64,000 nucleotides of DNA, from positions 348,392-412,391 of the forward strand of contig NZ_FQZA01000001.1 of NCBI RefSeq assembly GCF_900141995.1, written 5' to 3'. The notes under the pieces are model-generated. The model saw nothing but the letters and a program-made list of their open reading frames with translations, ran no database searches and was not told the origin of the DNA. The stretch is from Palleronia salina (lineage in GTDB: Bacteria > Pseudomonadota > Alphaproteobacteria > Rhodobacterales > Rhodobacteraceae). The translations under genes and the position numbers were made by a program. How positions within the stretch are numbered: position 1 is the first letter of the stretch; each line of letters starts with the position of its first letter. Positions 10,737-18,937 of the stretch are shown here, piece after piece.

Positions 10737-11209
10737 GCCTCGCCGCGCAGATCCTTGATCTCGCGCGACAAAAGGGCGTGACGGTCGCCACGGCCGAAAG
10801 CTGCACAGGCGGCATGATCGCGGCGGCGCTGACCGATCCGCCCGGCGCGTCCGAGATGTTCGACCGCGGCTTCGTCACCTATTCCAACGCCGCCAAGATC
10901 GCCATGCTGGGGGTCCTGGCGGAAACGCTCGAGGCCCATGGCGCGGTGAGCGAACCGGTCGCGCACGAGATGGCCGAGGGCGCGCGGCACGCCTCCGACG
11001 CCTACCTGGCGGTCAGCGTGACGGGCGTGGCCGGCCCCGGCGGGACCGAGGTCAAGCCCGAGGGCATGGTCTGTTTCGGGATCGCAGGTCCCGCAGGCAC
11101 CCGCACGGAAACGGTGCGGTTCGGGCCGCTGGGCCGGGACGGTGTGCGCGCGGCCACCCGCGACCACGCGCTGACCCTGCTGCTTGGAGCGCTGAGCGGC
11201 CCGGCCTGA
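10733..11209 (+). CDS. CinA-family protein, nicotinamide-nucleotide amidase domain only
   Basis: A stand-alone CinA C-terminal domain (158 residues), the NMN deamidase module (PncC type) that converts nicotinamide mononucleotide to nicotinate mononucleotide. Diagnostic stretches are TVATAESCTGGMIAAALTD, with the nucleophile serine in the ESCTGG motif, GFVTYSNAAKIAMLGV, and VSVTGVAGPGGTEVKPEGMV. The N-terminal MoCF-like domain of full-length CinA is absent. The start overlaps the pgpA stop. It is last in the ispDF-pgpA operon; a weak hairpin without a T-run (GTTTCG/CGAAAC) follows at about 11226-11241. Confidence 0.92.
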   Translation: MSLAAQILDLARQKGVTVATAESCTGGMIAAALTDPPGASEMFDRGFVTYSNAAKIAMLGVLAETLEAHGAVSEPVAHEMAEGARHASDAYLAVSVTGVAGPGGTEVKPEGMVCFGIAGPAGTRTETVRFGPLGRDGVRAATRDHALTLLLGALSGPA

Positions 11210-11365
11210 CGTTCGCGCACCGCCCGTTTCGCGGGCGAAACCCGTTATCACCGCCTAAATTAATCGCACTTCGCAAACCGCCCAGTCCTTGGGCGCCGCC
11301 CTGCTTCCTTTCGCGGCAATCGCACGCTTCATGCACCGCGATTGTGTAACGAGGGAGGAAAAGCC

Positions 11366-12544
11366 ATGGTCGGAGCGGATACCGCCTGGATCATCGTCGC
11401 CACCGCGCTGGTGCTGTTCATGACACTGCCGGGGCTGGCGCTGTTTTACGGGGGGCTCGTGCGGGCCCGAAACGTGCTGAGCGTCTTCATGCAATGCTAT
11501 GCCATCGCCTGCCTGATGAGCATCCTGTGGCTGGTCGCCGGGTATTCCATCGCCTTCGGCGACGGCAACGCGATCTGGGGTGGCCTGGGCAAGATGTTCC
11601 TGGCGGGCGTTACGGCGGACAGCCTGTCGGGCACCCTGCCCGAGGTCCTGTTCTTCGCCTTCCAGATGACCTTCGCCATCATCACGCCCGCCCTGATCGT
11701 CGGCTGCTTCGTCGAGCGCATCAGCTTCGGCTTCGTTCTGCTGTTCTCGTCGCTGTGGATGCTGCTGGTCTATGCGCCGGTGGTGCACTGGATCTGGGGC
11801 GGCGGGATGCTGTCGGATGGCGGCATCCTCGGCGAGACCGGCGTGAAGGATTTCGCGGGTGGCGTGGTCGTGCACGAGACCGCCGGGCTGGCCGCGCTGG
11901 TCATCGCGATGATGCTAGGCGCCCGGCGCGACCGATCCAAGCCGCCGCACAACCCGGGCATGGTCATGATCGGCGCGGCGATGCTGTGGGTCGGCTGGTT
12001 CGGCTTCAACGGCGGATCACAGCTGGCCGCCGATGGCGGCGCGGCCATGGCGCTGACCGTCACCCATGTCTCGGCCGCCGCCGCGTCGCTGAGCTGGGCG
12101 CTGTGGGAGCGGATCAAGCACGGCAAGGCGTCCCTTGTCGGCATCGTCACCGGCACCATCGCGGGGCTGGCCTCGATCACGCCGGCCAGCGGTTTCGTCG
12201 GCCCGGTCGAGGCCCTCATCATCGGCGGCATCGCCGGCGTTCTGTGCCAGGAGGCCGTGAACCTGATCCGCAACCGGATGGGCATCGACGACACGCTCGA
12301 CGTGTTCGCCGTTCACGGTGTCGGCGGGATTTTCGGCACGATCATGATCGCGGTGTTCGGCGCGGGCACATGGGCCGCGCAACTGGGCGCGCTGGCGATC
12401 GTGGGCGTCTTCACGGTGGTGATGACGGTGGTGATCGCGCTGGTCTGCAAGGCCGTCATCGGCATGCGGGTCGATCCCGAGACCGAGACCAACGGCCTCG
12501 ACCTCGCGGTGCACGGCGAGCGGGCCTACGACATGGCCTCGTGA
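11366..12544 (+). CDS. amt: ammonium transporter (Amt family)
   Basis: Inner-membrane ammonium channel/transporter of 392 residues with about 11 hydrophobic segments. The twin pore histidines are present: H170 in GVVVHETAGLAAL and H316 in DVFAVHGVGGIFG. The conserved aspartate precedes the first (D162, KDFAGG), and WVGWFGFNGGS is intact. The start MVGADTAW is chosen over an upstream in-frame codon because GGAGGAA lies about 8 bases before it. There is no classic Amt signal peptide, and no glnK gene accompanies it, unlike the usual glnK-amtB pair. It lies about 2.3 kb from the start of the ntr operon, so NtrC control is plausible but not shown by an obvious site. Confidence 0.95.
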   Translation: MVGADTAWIIVATALVLFMTLPGLALFYGGLVRARNVLSVFMQCYAIACLMSILWLVAGYSIAFGDGNAIWGGLGKMFLAGVTADSLSGTLPEVLFFAFQMTFAIITPALIVGCFVERISFGFVLLFSSLWMLLVYAPVVHWIWGGGMLSDGGILGETGVKDFAGGVVVHETAGLAALVIAMMLGARRDRSKPPHNPGMVMIGAAMLWVGWFGFNGGSQLAADGGAAMALTVTHVSAAAASLSWALWERIKHGKASLVGIVTGTIAGLASITPASGFVGPVEALIIGGIAGVLCQEAVNLIRNRMGIDDTLDVFAVHGVGGIFGTIMIAVFGAGTWAAQLGALAIVGVFTVVMTVVIALVCKAVIGMRVDPETETNGLDLAVHGERAYDMAS

Positions 12545-12571
12545 CGGCCCTGAAAGGGACGGCAAGGATAG

Positions 12572-12603
12572 AACGGGCGTCCGAGGGATCGGGCGCCCGT
12601 TTT
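12572..12603 (+). terminator. rho-independent terminator after amt
   Basis: AACGGGCG (12572-12579) pairs with CGCCCGTT (12594-12601) across a 14-base loop, followed by a short T-run. It lies 28 bases after the amt stop and before the end of the convergent gene. Confidence 0.75.
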
Positions 12604-12624
12604 CCGATTTCCGGACCGGCGCGA

Positions 12625-13050
12625 TCAGGCCTTGATGTCGACGCCGCGGGGCGGGTTCCCAGCCGGATCCGGCTTTGGATAGGCCTTGGCGGGCGGGCTT
12701 TCGGCGACCGATCCGGCCAGGGCCAGCGTGATCGCCACCGACTCGCGGCGCACCTGGCCCATGCCCTTGGTGACCGTGCTCGCCGGGGGTCCGGAGGACA
12801 CCAGCGACGTGTCGCCCGTCGGCAACGGCGCGGCCCGTTCGGGCTTGGCCGCCGGGTCGGCGGAGGCGGTGCCGTCCACAACGCTTGCCTGTCGCGCAAG
12901 GCTGGCCGCGTCGGCGGCCTTGCCCTGCGACAGGGCGTCCTTCGCAGGCTCGGCGGCCGAGACGAAGGGCACGGGCTTCGACGCGATGTATTTCATCATC
13001 TCGGACCAGCGGTCCGATACAGGGGAATTGGGGGGCACGGAAAAGACCAT
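12625..13050 (-). CDS. unknown Ala/Pro-rich protein with C-terminal PRGVDIKA
   Basis: I do not recognise this 141-residue protein. The start MVFSVPPN is supported by CAGGAG 9 bases upstream; a longer frame adds 37 unconvincing residues. A short ordered-looking N-terminus (SDRWSEMMKYIASKPVPFV) is followed by an Ala/Ser/Pro-rich, probably disordered middle, a possible helix (QVRRESVAITLALAGSVA) and a proline-rich tail ending NPPRGVDIKA. There is no signal peptide, lipobox or membrane segment. The next gene upstream on the same strand encodes a similar low-complexity protein ending PRGMDMTI, so the two may be related. It converges on amt with a terminator between. Confidence 0.6.
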   Translation of the reverse strand: MVFSVPPNSPVSDRWSEMMKYIASKPVPFVSAAEPAKDALSQGKAADAASLARQASVVDGTASADPAAKPERAAPLPTGDTSLVSSGPPASTVTKGMGQVRRESVAITLALAGSVAESPPAKAYPKPDPAGNPPRGVDIKA

Positions 13051-13165
13051 GACTAACTCCTGCACGGCCCCACCATCTTCATCTTTAACGCGTAAAAATG
13101 GCGATTCTGGGGCGATTGCGGGTGAAGGGTGGCGGCGGGCCGGTCGGGGCCCTGCCGCCACGGGA

Positions 13166-13705
13166 TCAGATCGTCATGTCCATCCCGCGCGGTTCGCGGT
13201 TCGGGCTCGCGGGATCCGCGTCTGCCGCCGCGCGCGCCGCATTGGCGTTCGACGCGGCCGGGGCCACAGCGGCGTCGGTCTCGGCCTTGGGTTTGTCGGC
13301 GATCTCGGTCAGCGGGCTCTTGGCCTCGGCCGCGCTGGCCACGCTCGAGATCAGGGCGTCGGACAGATAGCTCTGGCGCGCCGCCTCGGCCTCACGGCGC
13401 AGCTGCGACATGTCGGGGCCGCCTTCGGCTTCGGCCGCGACCTGCGCGCTGACCACGATCTCGCCCGGCGATTGAGCCTTCGGCGCGGTCGTCGCCGGTG
13501 CTTCGGACGGGGCCGGTTGGGTGGCGGCCGTCTTCTCGGCGCCTCCTGCCCCGTCGGTCGGGTTCGTGGCGCTCGTATCGGAGCCGGTCTTGTTTTCGGT
13601 CGCCGGTTGAGGCTCGGGCTCGGTCTGCGGTGCGGGCGCCGACGCAGCGGGCTGCTCCGGCGGCGGCGAATAGATCGGACGAGACAAGATTGAACTAATC
13701 ATCAC
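13166..13705 (-). CDS. unknown Ala/Pro/Glu-rich protein with C-terminal PRGMDMTI
   Basis: An unrecognised 179-residue protein. It begins MMISSILSRPIYSPPPE, is strongly biased to Ala, Pro, Glu and Thr for about 80 residues, then has a predicted-helical segment (DMSQLRREAEAARQSYLSDA) and an Ala-rich tail ending NREPRGMDMTI. No secretion signal, membrane helix or cysteine is visible. The codon-position GC bias and the uninterrupted frame support coding. It is followed after 115 bases by the other protein with a similar ending. Function unknown; a scaffold or surface-interaction role is only a guess from composition. Confidence 0.6.
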   Translation of the reverse strand: MMISSILSRPIYSPPPEQPAASAPAPQTEPEPQPATENKTGSDTSATNPTDGAGGAEKTAATQPAPSEAPATTAPKAQSPGEIVVSAQVAAEAEGGPDMSQLRREAEAARQSYLSDALISSVASAAEAKSPLTEIADKPKAETDAAVAPAASNANAARAAADADPASPNREPRGMDMTI

Positions 13706-13851
13706 ATATTACCCTTAACGCCCCCGCCCGCGCTTAGGGCCGAGGAATGCGGCGAGACGGTGTCAGAACCGCACCGATCCCGTGCACCTGTCCATAAACA
13801 CAGGGTCTTTCGCCCAAGGGTTGCGGGCGCCGCGCCCGAATCGCGCCGCAA

Positions 13852-14295
13852 TCAGCCGTAGAGCTCGGCCGCCCGCCGCTCGAACGCCCGCACGATTCGC
13901 TGCATGGCATCGTTGAAGAACATGTTCGCCGCCGAGCCGAGGATGCGGCTCTTGAACTCGAAATCCACGTCGAACGTGACTTCGCAGCCCTGGTCGAGGT
14001 CACGGAAGGTCCAGGTCGAATTCATGTGCTTGAACGGCCCTTCGACATACTCGGTATGGATCTTCATGTCGTCGGGGCGCAGGGTCACGCGGCTGCCGAA
14101 GCGTTCGCGGAAGACCTTGAAGCTGATCACGAGGTCCGCCTCCATGACCTCGCCGCCCTCGATCGGCTTGCGCGAGCGTATGCGCGCCGCGGCCGTCCAG
14201 GGAAGGAACTTCGGATAGCTCTCAACGTCGGCCACCAGATCGTACATCTGTTGCGCCGTGTAGGGCAGCTTGCGGGTCTCGTGATGGCTGGGCAT
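13852..14295 (-). CDS. coenzyme Q-binding protein COQ10 / RatA-like START-domain protein
   Basis: A 147-residue SRPBCC (START-fold) protein of the COQ10/RatA family, which binds ubiquinone in a hydrophobic pocket and supports respiratory quinone use. Recognisable stretches are LPYTAQQMYDLVADVESYPK, FLPWTAAARIRSR, the EGPFKHMNSTWTF strand and VDFEFKSRILGSAANMFF. Length and order match the alphaproteobacterial family. It is transcribed away from hpt, with 64 bases between the two starts. Some relatives carry the toxin name RatA, but nothing here suggests a toxin-antitoxin system. Confidence 0.88.
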   Translation of the reverse strand: MPSHHETRKLPYTAQQMYDLVADVESYPKFLPWTAAARIRSRKPIEGGEVMEADLVISFKVFRERFGSRVTLRPDDMKIHTEYVEGPFKHMNSTWTFRDLDQGCEVTFDVDFEFKSRILGSAANMFFNDAMQRIVRAFERRAAELYG

Positions 14296-14359
14296 AAGGT
14301 CCTTCGGGCAGTGAGTGCGGTAAATGTCGCCTGAGGCCCGGTGATTTCAAGGGGACTCG

Positions 14360-14896
14360 ATGGCTCAGCCCGACTACGTGATAGACGAGATGATCTCGGC
14401 CAAGCAGATCGCCGCGCGGATCGAGGCGCTGGCGGACGAGATCGGCGGCCATTTCGCAGGCACCTCGAAACTTGTGGTCGTGGGGCTTCTGCGCGGCTCG
14501 TTCGTGTTCATCGCCGACCTGGTGCGCGAGTTGGACCTGCCCGTGGAGGTCGATTTCCTCGAGGCGTCGTCCTACGGCGACTCAACCGAGTCGAGCCGCG
14601 AGGTGCGTATCCTCAAGGACCTGCGCGGCGAGATCGCGGGGCGTGACGTGCTGGTGGTCGAGGATATCGTCGACACCGGCTTTACCCTGCATCACGTGCT
14701 GGGCTTGTTGCGCGCCCGCGCGCCCGCGCGACTGGAAACCATCGCCCTTCTGGACAAGCCCGCAAGGCGCGAGGTCGATGTGAAGGCCACCTGGACCGGC
14801 TTCGAGATCCCAGACGAGTTCGTCGTGGGCTATGGCATCGACTATGCCCAGCGGAACCGGAACCTGCCCTATATCGGCACGGTGCGGTTCACGTAA
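14360..14896 (+). CDS. hpt: hypoxanthine phosphoribosyltransferase
   Basis: Purine salvage enzyme converting hypoxanthine (and possibly guanine) plus PRPP to IMP or GMP in the cytoplasm. The 178-residue protein carries the type I PRTase PRPP-binding loop [14 protein letters not shown], the flexible-loop segment [14 protein letters not shown], the start motif [17 protein letters not shown], and the C-terminal base-contact region [26 protein letters not shown] lies just before the ATG. Confidence 0.94.
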   Translation: MAQPDYVIDEMISAKQIAARIEALADEIGGHFAGTSKLVVVGLLRGSFVFIADLVRELDLPVEVDFLEASSYGDSTESSREVRILKDLRGEIAGRDVLVVEDIVDTGFTLHHVLGLLRARAPARLETIALLDKPARREVDVKATWTGFEIPDEFVVGYGIDYAQRNRNLPYIGTVRFT

Positions 14897-14958
14897 TCGC
14901 GCGTTGGCAGGGTCGCGATCCGTGTTAGCCTGATCCGGTCATTTTGATCGGAGGCAAT

Positions 14959-15423
14959 ATGAAACGTTATTTCGGACAGATCGCCGTCGTGGCGGGCATT
15001 CTCGTCGCCGTGTCGGCAACGGCGCAGGCCAACCTTGAGGGCCCGGTGAAGGCCCGCAAGCAACACATGCAGCTTTATGGCTTCAACCTGGGCACGCTGG
15101 GCGACATGGCGAAGGGCGACCGCGAATACGATGCCGCGCTGGCGCAGGCCGCCGCCGACCGGCTGGTGGCGCTGTCCGCGATGACGCAGGCCGGATATTA
15201 CCCCGCCGGCACCAGCAGCGACGAGATGGAGGACTCGCGGGCCCTGCCGGTGCTGTTCGAGCAGATGGACGACTACCAGGCGCTGACCAACGAGCTGAAC
15301 GCGGCGGCCGAGGCGATGGCCGCGGTGGCCGGCGACGGGGTGGAGCAGGTGCAAGCCAACATGCAGGCACTGGGACAGGCCTGCGGCGCCTGCCACGAGG
15401 ATTATCGCAAACCGCGCGAATGA
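14959..15423 (+). CDS. cycP: cytochrome c' family protein
   Basis: Periplasmic monoheme cytochrome of the c' four-helix-bundle family, associated in proteobacteria with nitric oxide binding. The 154-residue precursor has a Sec signal peptide (MKRYFGQIAVVAGILVAVSA, cleavage about TAQA-N) and the heme motif CGACH almost at the C-terminus, which is the diagnostic placement for cytochrome c'. The start is set by CGGAGG just upstream. The next gene, a diheme cytochrome, begins 10 bases after the stop, so the two are probably one operon. The sixth axial position cannot be judged by eye. Confidence 0.9.
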   Translation: MKRYFGQIAVVAGILVAVSATAQANLEGPVKARKQHMQLYGFNLGTLGDMAKGDREYDAALAQAAADRLVALSAMTQAGYYPAGTSSDEMEDSRALPVLFEQMDDYQALTNELNAAAEAMAAVAGDGVEQVQANMQALGQACGACHEDYRKPRE

Positions 15424-15433
15424 TCCGAAGCCC

Positions 15434-16330
15434 ATGCGCCTGATCCTGTGGACGAGTGCGGCCGCGCTAGGCATCGCCGCGGCGCTTTGGGCGGTGACGG
15501 TCCCGGCACCGCTGGCCGATGCCGCCGCCCTGCCCCGGGGCGATGCCGAGGCCGGCGCGCGAGTCTTCGCCGCCGCCGGTTGCGCGTCGTGTCACGTCGC
15601 CCCCGACACCGAGGAGGACGGCCCGCCCGTCCTGTCCGGCGGCGAGGCGTTCGAAACCGCCTTCGGCACGTTCTACGCGCCCAACATCTCGCCCGATGCC
15701 GCGGCCGGGATCGGCGACTGGACCGATGCGCAGATCGTCAACGCGGTGATGCACGGCGTCTCGCCCGCGGGCGCGCACTACTTCCCCTCGCTGCCCTACA
15801 CCGCCTATGTGAAGGCCCGGCCGGACGACATGGCGGACATGGTGGCCTATCTGCGCACCCTGCCCGCCTCGGACGTGCCGTCGCAGCCGCACGACCTTGC
15901 CTTCCCGTTCAACCAGCGCTGGCTCATGGGGTTCTGGAAGCCGCTGTTCCTGCGCGACTACTGGGTGGTGCCCGACAGCGTGGCCGATGACGACACGCTC
16001 CGGCGGGGCCGCTACCTGGTCGAGGCGCTGGGCCATTGCGGCGAATGCCACACGCCGCGCAATGCGCTGGGCGGGCTCAGGGTCGATGCGTGGCTGACGG
16101 GGGCGGAGAACCCCTCGGGCGAAGGCCGCATCCCGGGCATCACGCCGGCGCAGCTCGACTGGTCGGCAGGGGATATCCGGGCTTACCTCTCCTCGGGCCT
16201 CACCCCGGATTACGACAGCGCGGGCGGGTCCATGGTGGCCGTGATTGACAAGCTCGCGCAACTGCCCGAGGACGACATCGACGCGATCGTCGCCTATCTC
16301 AAGGCGCTACCGGAGGCCGGCCAGCCATGA
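15434..16330 (+). CDS. diheme c-type cytochrome
   Basis: A 298-residue exported electron carrier with two class I heme sites: CASCH at 50-54 and CGECH at 202-206. An N-terminal hydrophobic segment (MRLILWTSAAALGIAAALWA) may be a cleaved signal or a membrane anchor. A distal segment such as ALPYTAYV and a terminal helix DDIDAIVAYLKALPEA fit the cytochrome c fold. Diheme proteins of this layout resemble the cytochrome subunits of membrane alcohol or aldehyde dehydrogenases, but no dehydrogenase subunit is adjacent. It is between cytochrome c' and a small membrane protein whose ATG overlaps its stop. Confidence 0.88.
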   Translation: MRLILWTSAAALGIAAALWAVTVPAPLADAAALPRGDAEAGARVFAAAGCASCHVAPDTEEDGPPVLSGGEAFETAFGTFYAPNISPDAAAGIGDWTDAQIVNAVMHGVSPAGAHYFPSLPYTAYVKARPDDMADMVAYLRTLPASDVPSQPHDLAFPFNQRWLMGFWKPLFLRDYWVVPDSVADDDTLRRGRYLVEALGHCGECHTPRNALGGLRVDAWLTGAENPSGEGRIPGITPAQLDWSAGDIRAYLSSGLTPDYDSAGGSMVAVIDKLAQLPEDDIDAIVAYLKALPEAGQP

Positions 16331-16503
16331 ACCTTCACTGGATGCTGCGCGCAAAGCGCTGGGCACAGAACCCGCCCTCGGCGAAGCAGGTGAAATTCGT
16401 GCTGGCCATCATCGCCGTCTGTATCGCGCTTTTCGCCTACGAACGGATCATGGGCTGGCCGGACTGGCTGACGCCCGACAATGTCGGGCGGATGCCGCGC
16501 TAG
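16327..16503 (+). CDS. 58-residue membrane protein linked to the cytochrome operon
   Basis: A short protein not recognised as a named family. Its ATG overlaps the stop of the diheme cytochrome (ATGA), which strongly suggests translation. It has a basic N-terminus (MNLHWMLRAKRWAQNPPSAK), one hydrophobic helix (VKFVLAIIAVCIALFAYERI) and a short Trp/Pro tail. One transmembrane helix with the N-terminus inside is the likely topology. It may be an accessory subunit or assembly factor for the cytochromes; this is inferred only from context. Confidence 0.75.
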   Translation: MNLHWMLRAKRWAQNPPSAKQVKFVLAIIAVCIALFAYERIMGWPDWLTPDNVGRMPR

Positions 16504-16520
16504 CCGGCAGCGCCCGCCGC

Positions 16521-17087
16521 TCAGCCGCCCAGCGGACCCACGTTCATGTTCTGGTACATGCCCCACATGGCGGTCACGAAAATCGAGATCATGCCGATCA
16601 CCTGCGTCGCGTGACGGTGGCGGATCAGCCGTTTGCGCAGCGCCTCGCCATGCAGGTCGGCCATGTGGATCAGCCGCGCGGTCGACAGGCTCAGAAGCCC
16701 CACAAGCGTCATGGGCACAGCGATCAGGGCGACCGCCTGCGCGAACTCGATCCCATACCAGAACCCCAGCACCAACAGCGTCGAGAGAACGGCGGTGGTC
16801 AGCGCCACCAGCCACAGGCCCGACACCTTCGCGATGAACAGAAGCCGGTTCACCCGGATCTGCACCAACGTCTCGAGGTCACGCTCGGACTGGCCGCCAT
16901 GCTTTGCGGCGCGCGGCACCATGTCGAAAGGGACGCCGATGACGTAATGGCTGGCGGTCGACCAGACGGCGGCCAGCGCGATCCAGAACCACAGATTCGA
17001 GAACGACCGCATGTCGATCAGCTCGAAAACGGTTTCGTACCAGTCCAAGTTCGGCCTCGGGCGTTGCTGCGGTCGCGGTTCGGCCAA
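16521..17087 (-). CDS. four-helix integral membrane protein of unknown function
   Basis: A 188-residue protein beginning MAEPRPQQRPRPNLDWYETV with hydrophobic segments around SNLWFWIALAAVWSTASHY, LLFIAKVSGLWLVALTTAVL, ALIAVPMTLVGLLSLS and GMISIFVTAMWGMYQ. Relatives in Rhodobacteraceae are, from memory, sometimes automatically labelled a component of the SufBCD complex, but nothing in the sequence or the neighbourhood (no suf genes) supports a cluster-assembly role. It converges on the small cytochrome-linked gene with 17 bases between the stops and is divergent from hemB. Confidence 0.8.
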   Translation of the reverse strand: MAEPRPQQRPRPNLDWYETVFELIDMRSFSNLWFWIALAAVWSTASHYVIGVPFDMVPRAAKHGGQSERDLETLVQIRVNRLLFIAKVSGLWLVALTTAVLSTLLVLGFWYGIEFAQAVALIAVPMTLVGLLSLSTARLIHMADLHGEALRKRLIRHRHATQVIGMISIFVTAMWGMYQNMNVGPLGG

Positions 17088-17100
17088 GCCCTACACTTGA

Positions 17101-18159
<1,059 letters not shown>

Positions 18160-18292
18160 CCGTCCGGACGGCAAGGGATTGCCCATCGGGCGGGGTTATG
18201 GGTGACAGGGCGCGTTTCCGCCGATAAGCTGCGATGCAGAACGGCCACATAAGGCCGTCATCAGGCAACGGCAGTAACAAGGGACATCCCCC

Positions 18293-18850
18293 ATGACCAT
18301 CCAAACCCGCCGGGTATTCCTGGCAGGCGGCGCGGCCACGGTCGCGCTGGCCGGCTGCGGCAACGGCATTTCCAGCCCCGGCGCCGCGAATATCGATGCA
18401 CGCGTGCAATCGACGCTCAATTATCTCTACAACACGTATCCCAGCACCATGGACCTGCGCGACAAGGCTGCGGGCATGCTGGTGATGCCGCTCATCACCA
18501 AGGCGGGCCTTGGCGTCGGCGGCAGCTACGGGCGCGGCGCGCTTCTCGTCGACGGCATGACCATCGACTACTACTCGGCCGCGCAGGCCAGCGTCGGTTT
18601 CCAGATCGGCGCGCAGCAATACGCCCACGTGCTGTTCTTCATGACCGACGACGCGCTGTTCACGTTCCGCAACTCGGCCGGGTACGAAGCCGGCGCGGAT
18701 ATCGAATACGCGCTGCGCGACCAGGGCGGCAACCTGCAGGCCAGCACCACGACGTCGCTCAGCCCCGTCATCGGCGTGGTCTTCGGGCAGGCCGGCCTGA
18801 TTGCCGGCGCGTCGCTGAAGGGCACGAAATACACCCGCATCATCCCGTAA
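18293..18850 (+). CDS. SYLF-domain (YSC84-related) lipoprotein
   Basis: A 185-residue exported protein. The N-terminus combines a twin arginine (QTRRVFLAGG) with a lipobox ALAGC at about residues 16-20, so it is probably a Tat- or Sec-exported lipoprotein. The body matches the SYLF lipid-binding domain: KAAGMLVMPLITKAGLGVGG, YGRGALLVDG, and ASVGFQIGAQQYAHVLFF. SYLF proteins bind phosphoinositides in eukaryotes; the bacterial role is not settled. It lies between hemB and ppiD in the same direction, separated from ppiD by a strong hairpin. Confidence 0.88.
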   Translation: MTIQTRRVFLAGGAATVALAGCGNGISSPGAANIDARVQSTLNYLYNTYPSTMDLRDKAAGMLVMPLITKAGLGVGGSYGRGALLVDGMTIDYYSAAQASVGFQIGAQQYAHVLFFMTDDALFTFRNSAGYEAGADIEYALRDQGGNLQASTTTSLSPVIGVVFGQAGLIAGASLKGTKYTRIIP

Positions 18851-18902
18851 TCGGGACCGCGTCCGGGCCGCTTCTTGCGACCGGCGCGCGAAGCCATTAA
18901 GC

Positions 18903-18927
18903 CCGCCCGAAAGGTTCATTCGGGCGG
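18903..18927 (+). promoter_or_regulatory. hairpin covering the ppiD ribosome binding site
   Basis: CCGCCCGAA (18903-18911) pairs perfectly with TTCGGGCGG (18919-18927) across a 7-base loop. The right arm runs into GGCGGAGAG, the only purine-rich stretch before the ppiD ATG at 18938. There is no T-run after it, so it is a poor intrinsic terminator; either a rho-assisted end for the SYLF gene or a translational control of ppiD is possible. Confidence 0.55.
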
Positions 18928-18937
18928 AGAGACAAGC

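Noticed and set aside
11320-11335. Sigma-54-like element TCGCAC-N5-ATGCA before amt
   Set aside because: The -24 element lacks the essential GG, and the local NtrC lacks GAFTGA, so a sigma-54 promoter is not supported.
13852-14295. COQ10-like protein as a RatA toxin of a toxin-antitoxin pair
   Set aside because: No RatB-like partner gene is adjacent, and the family assignment to quinone binding is more usual in alphaproteobacteria.
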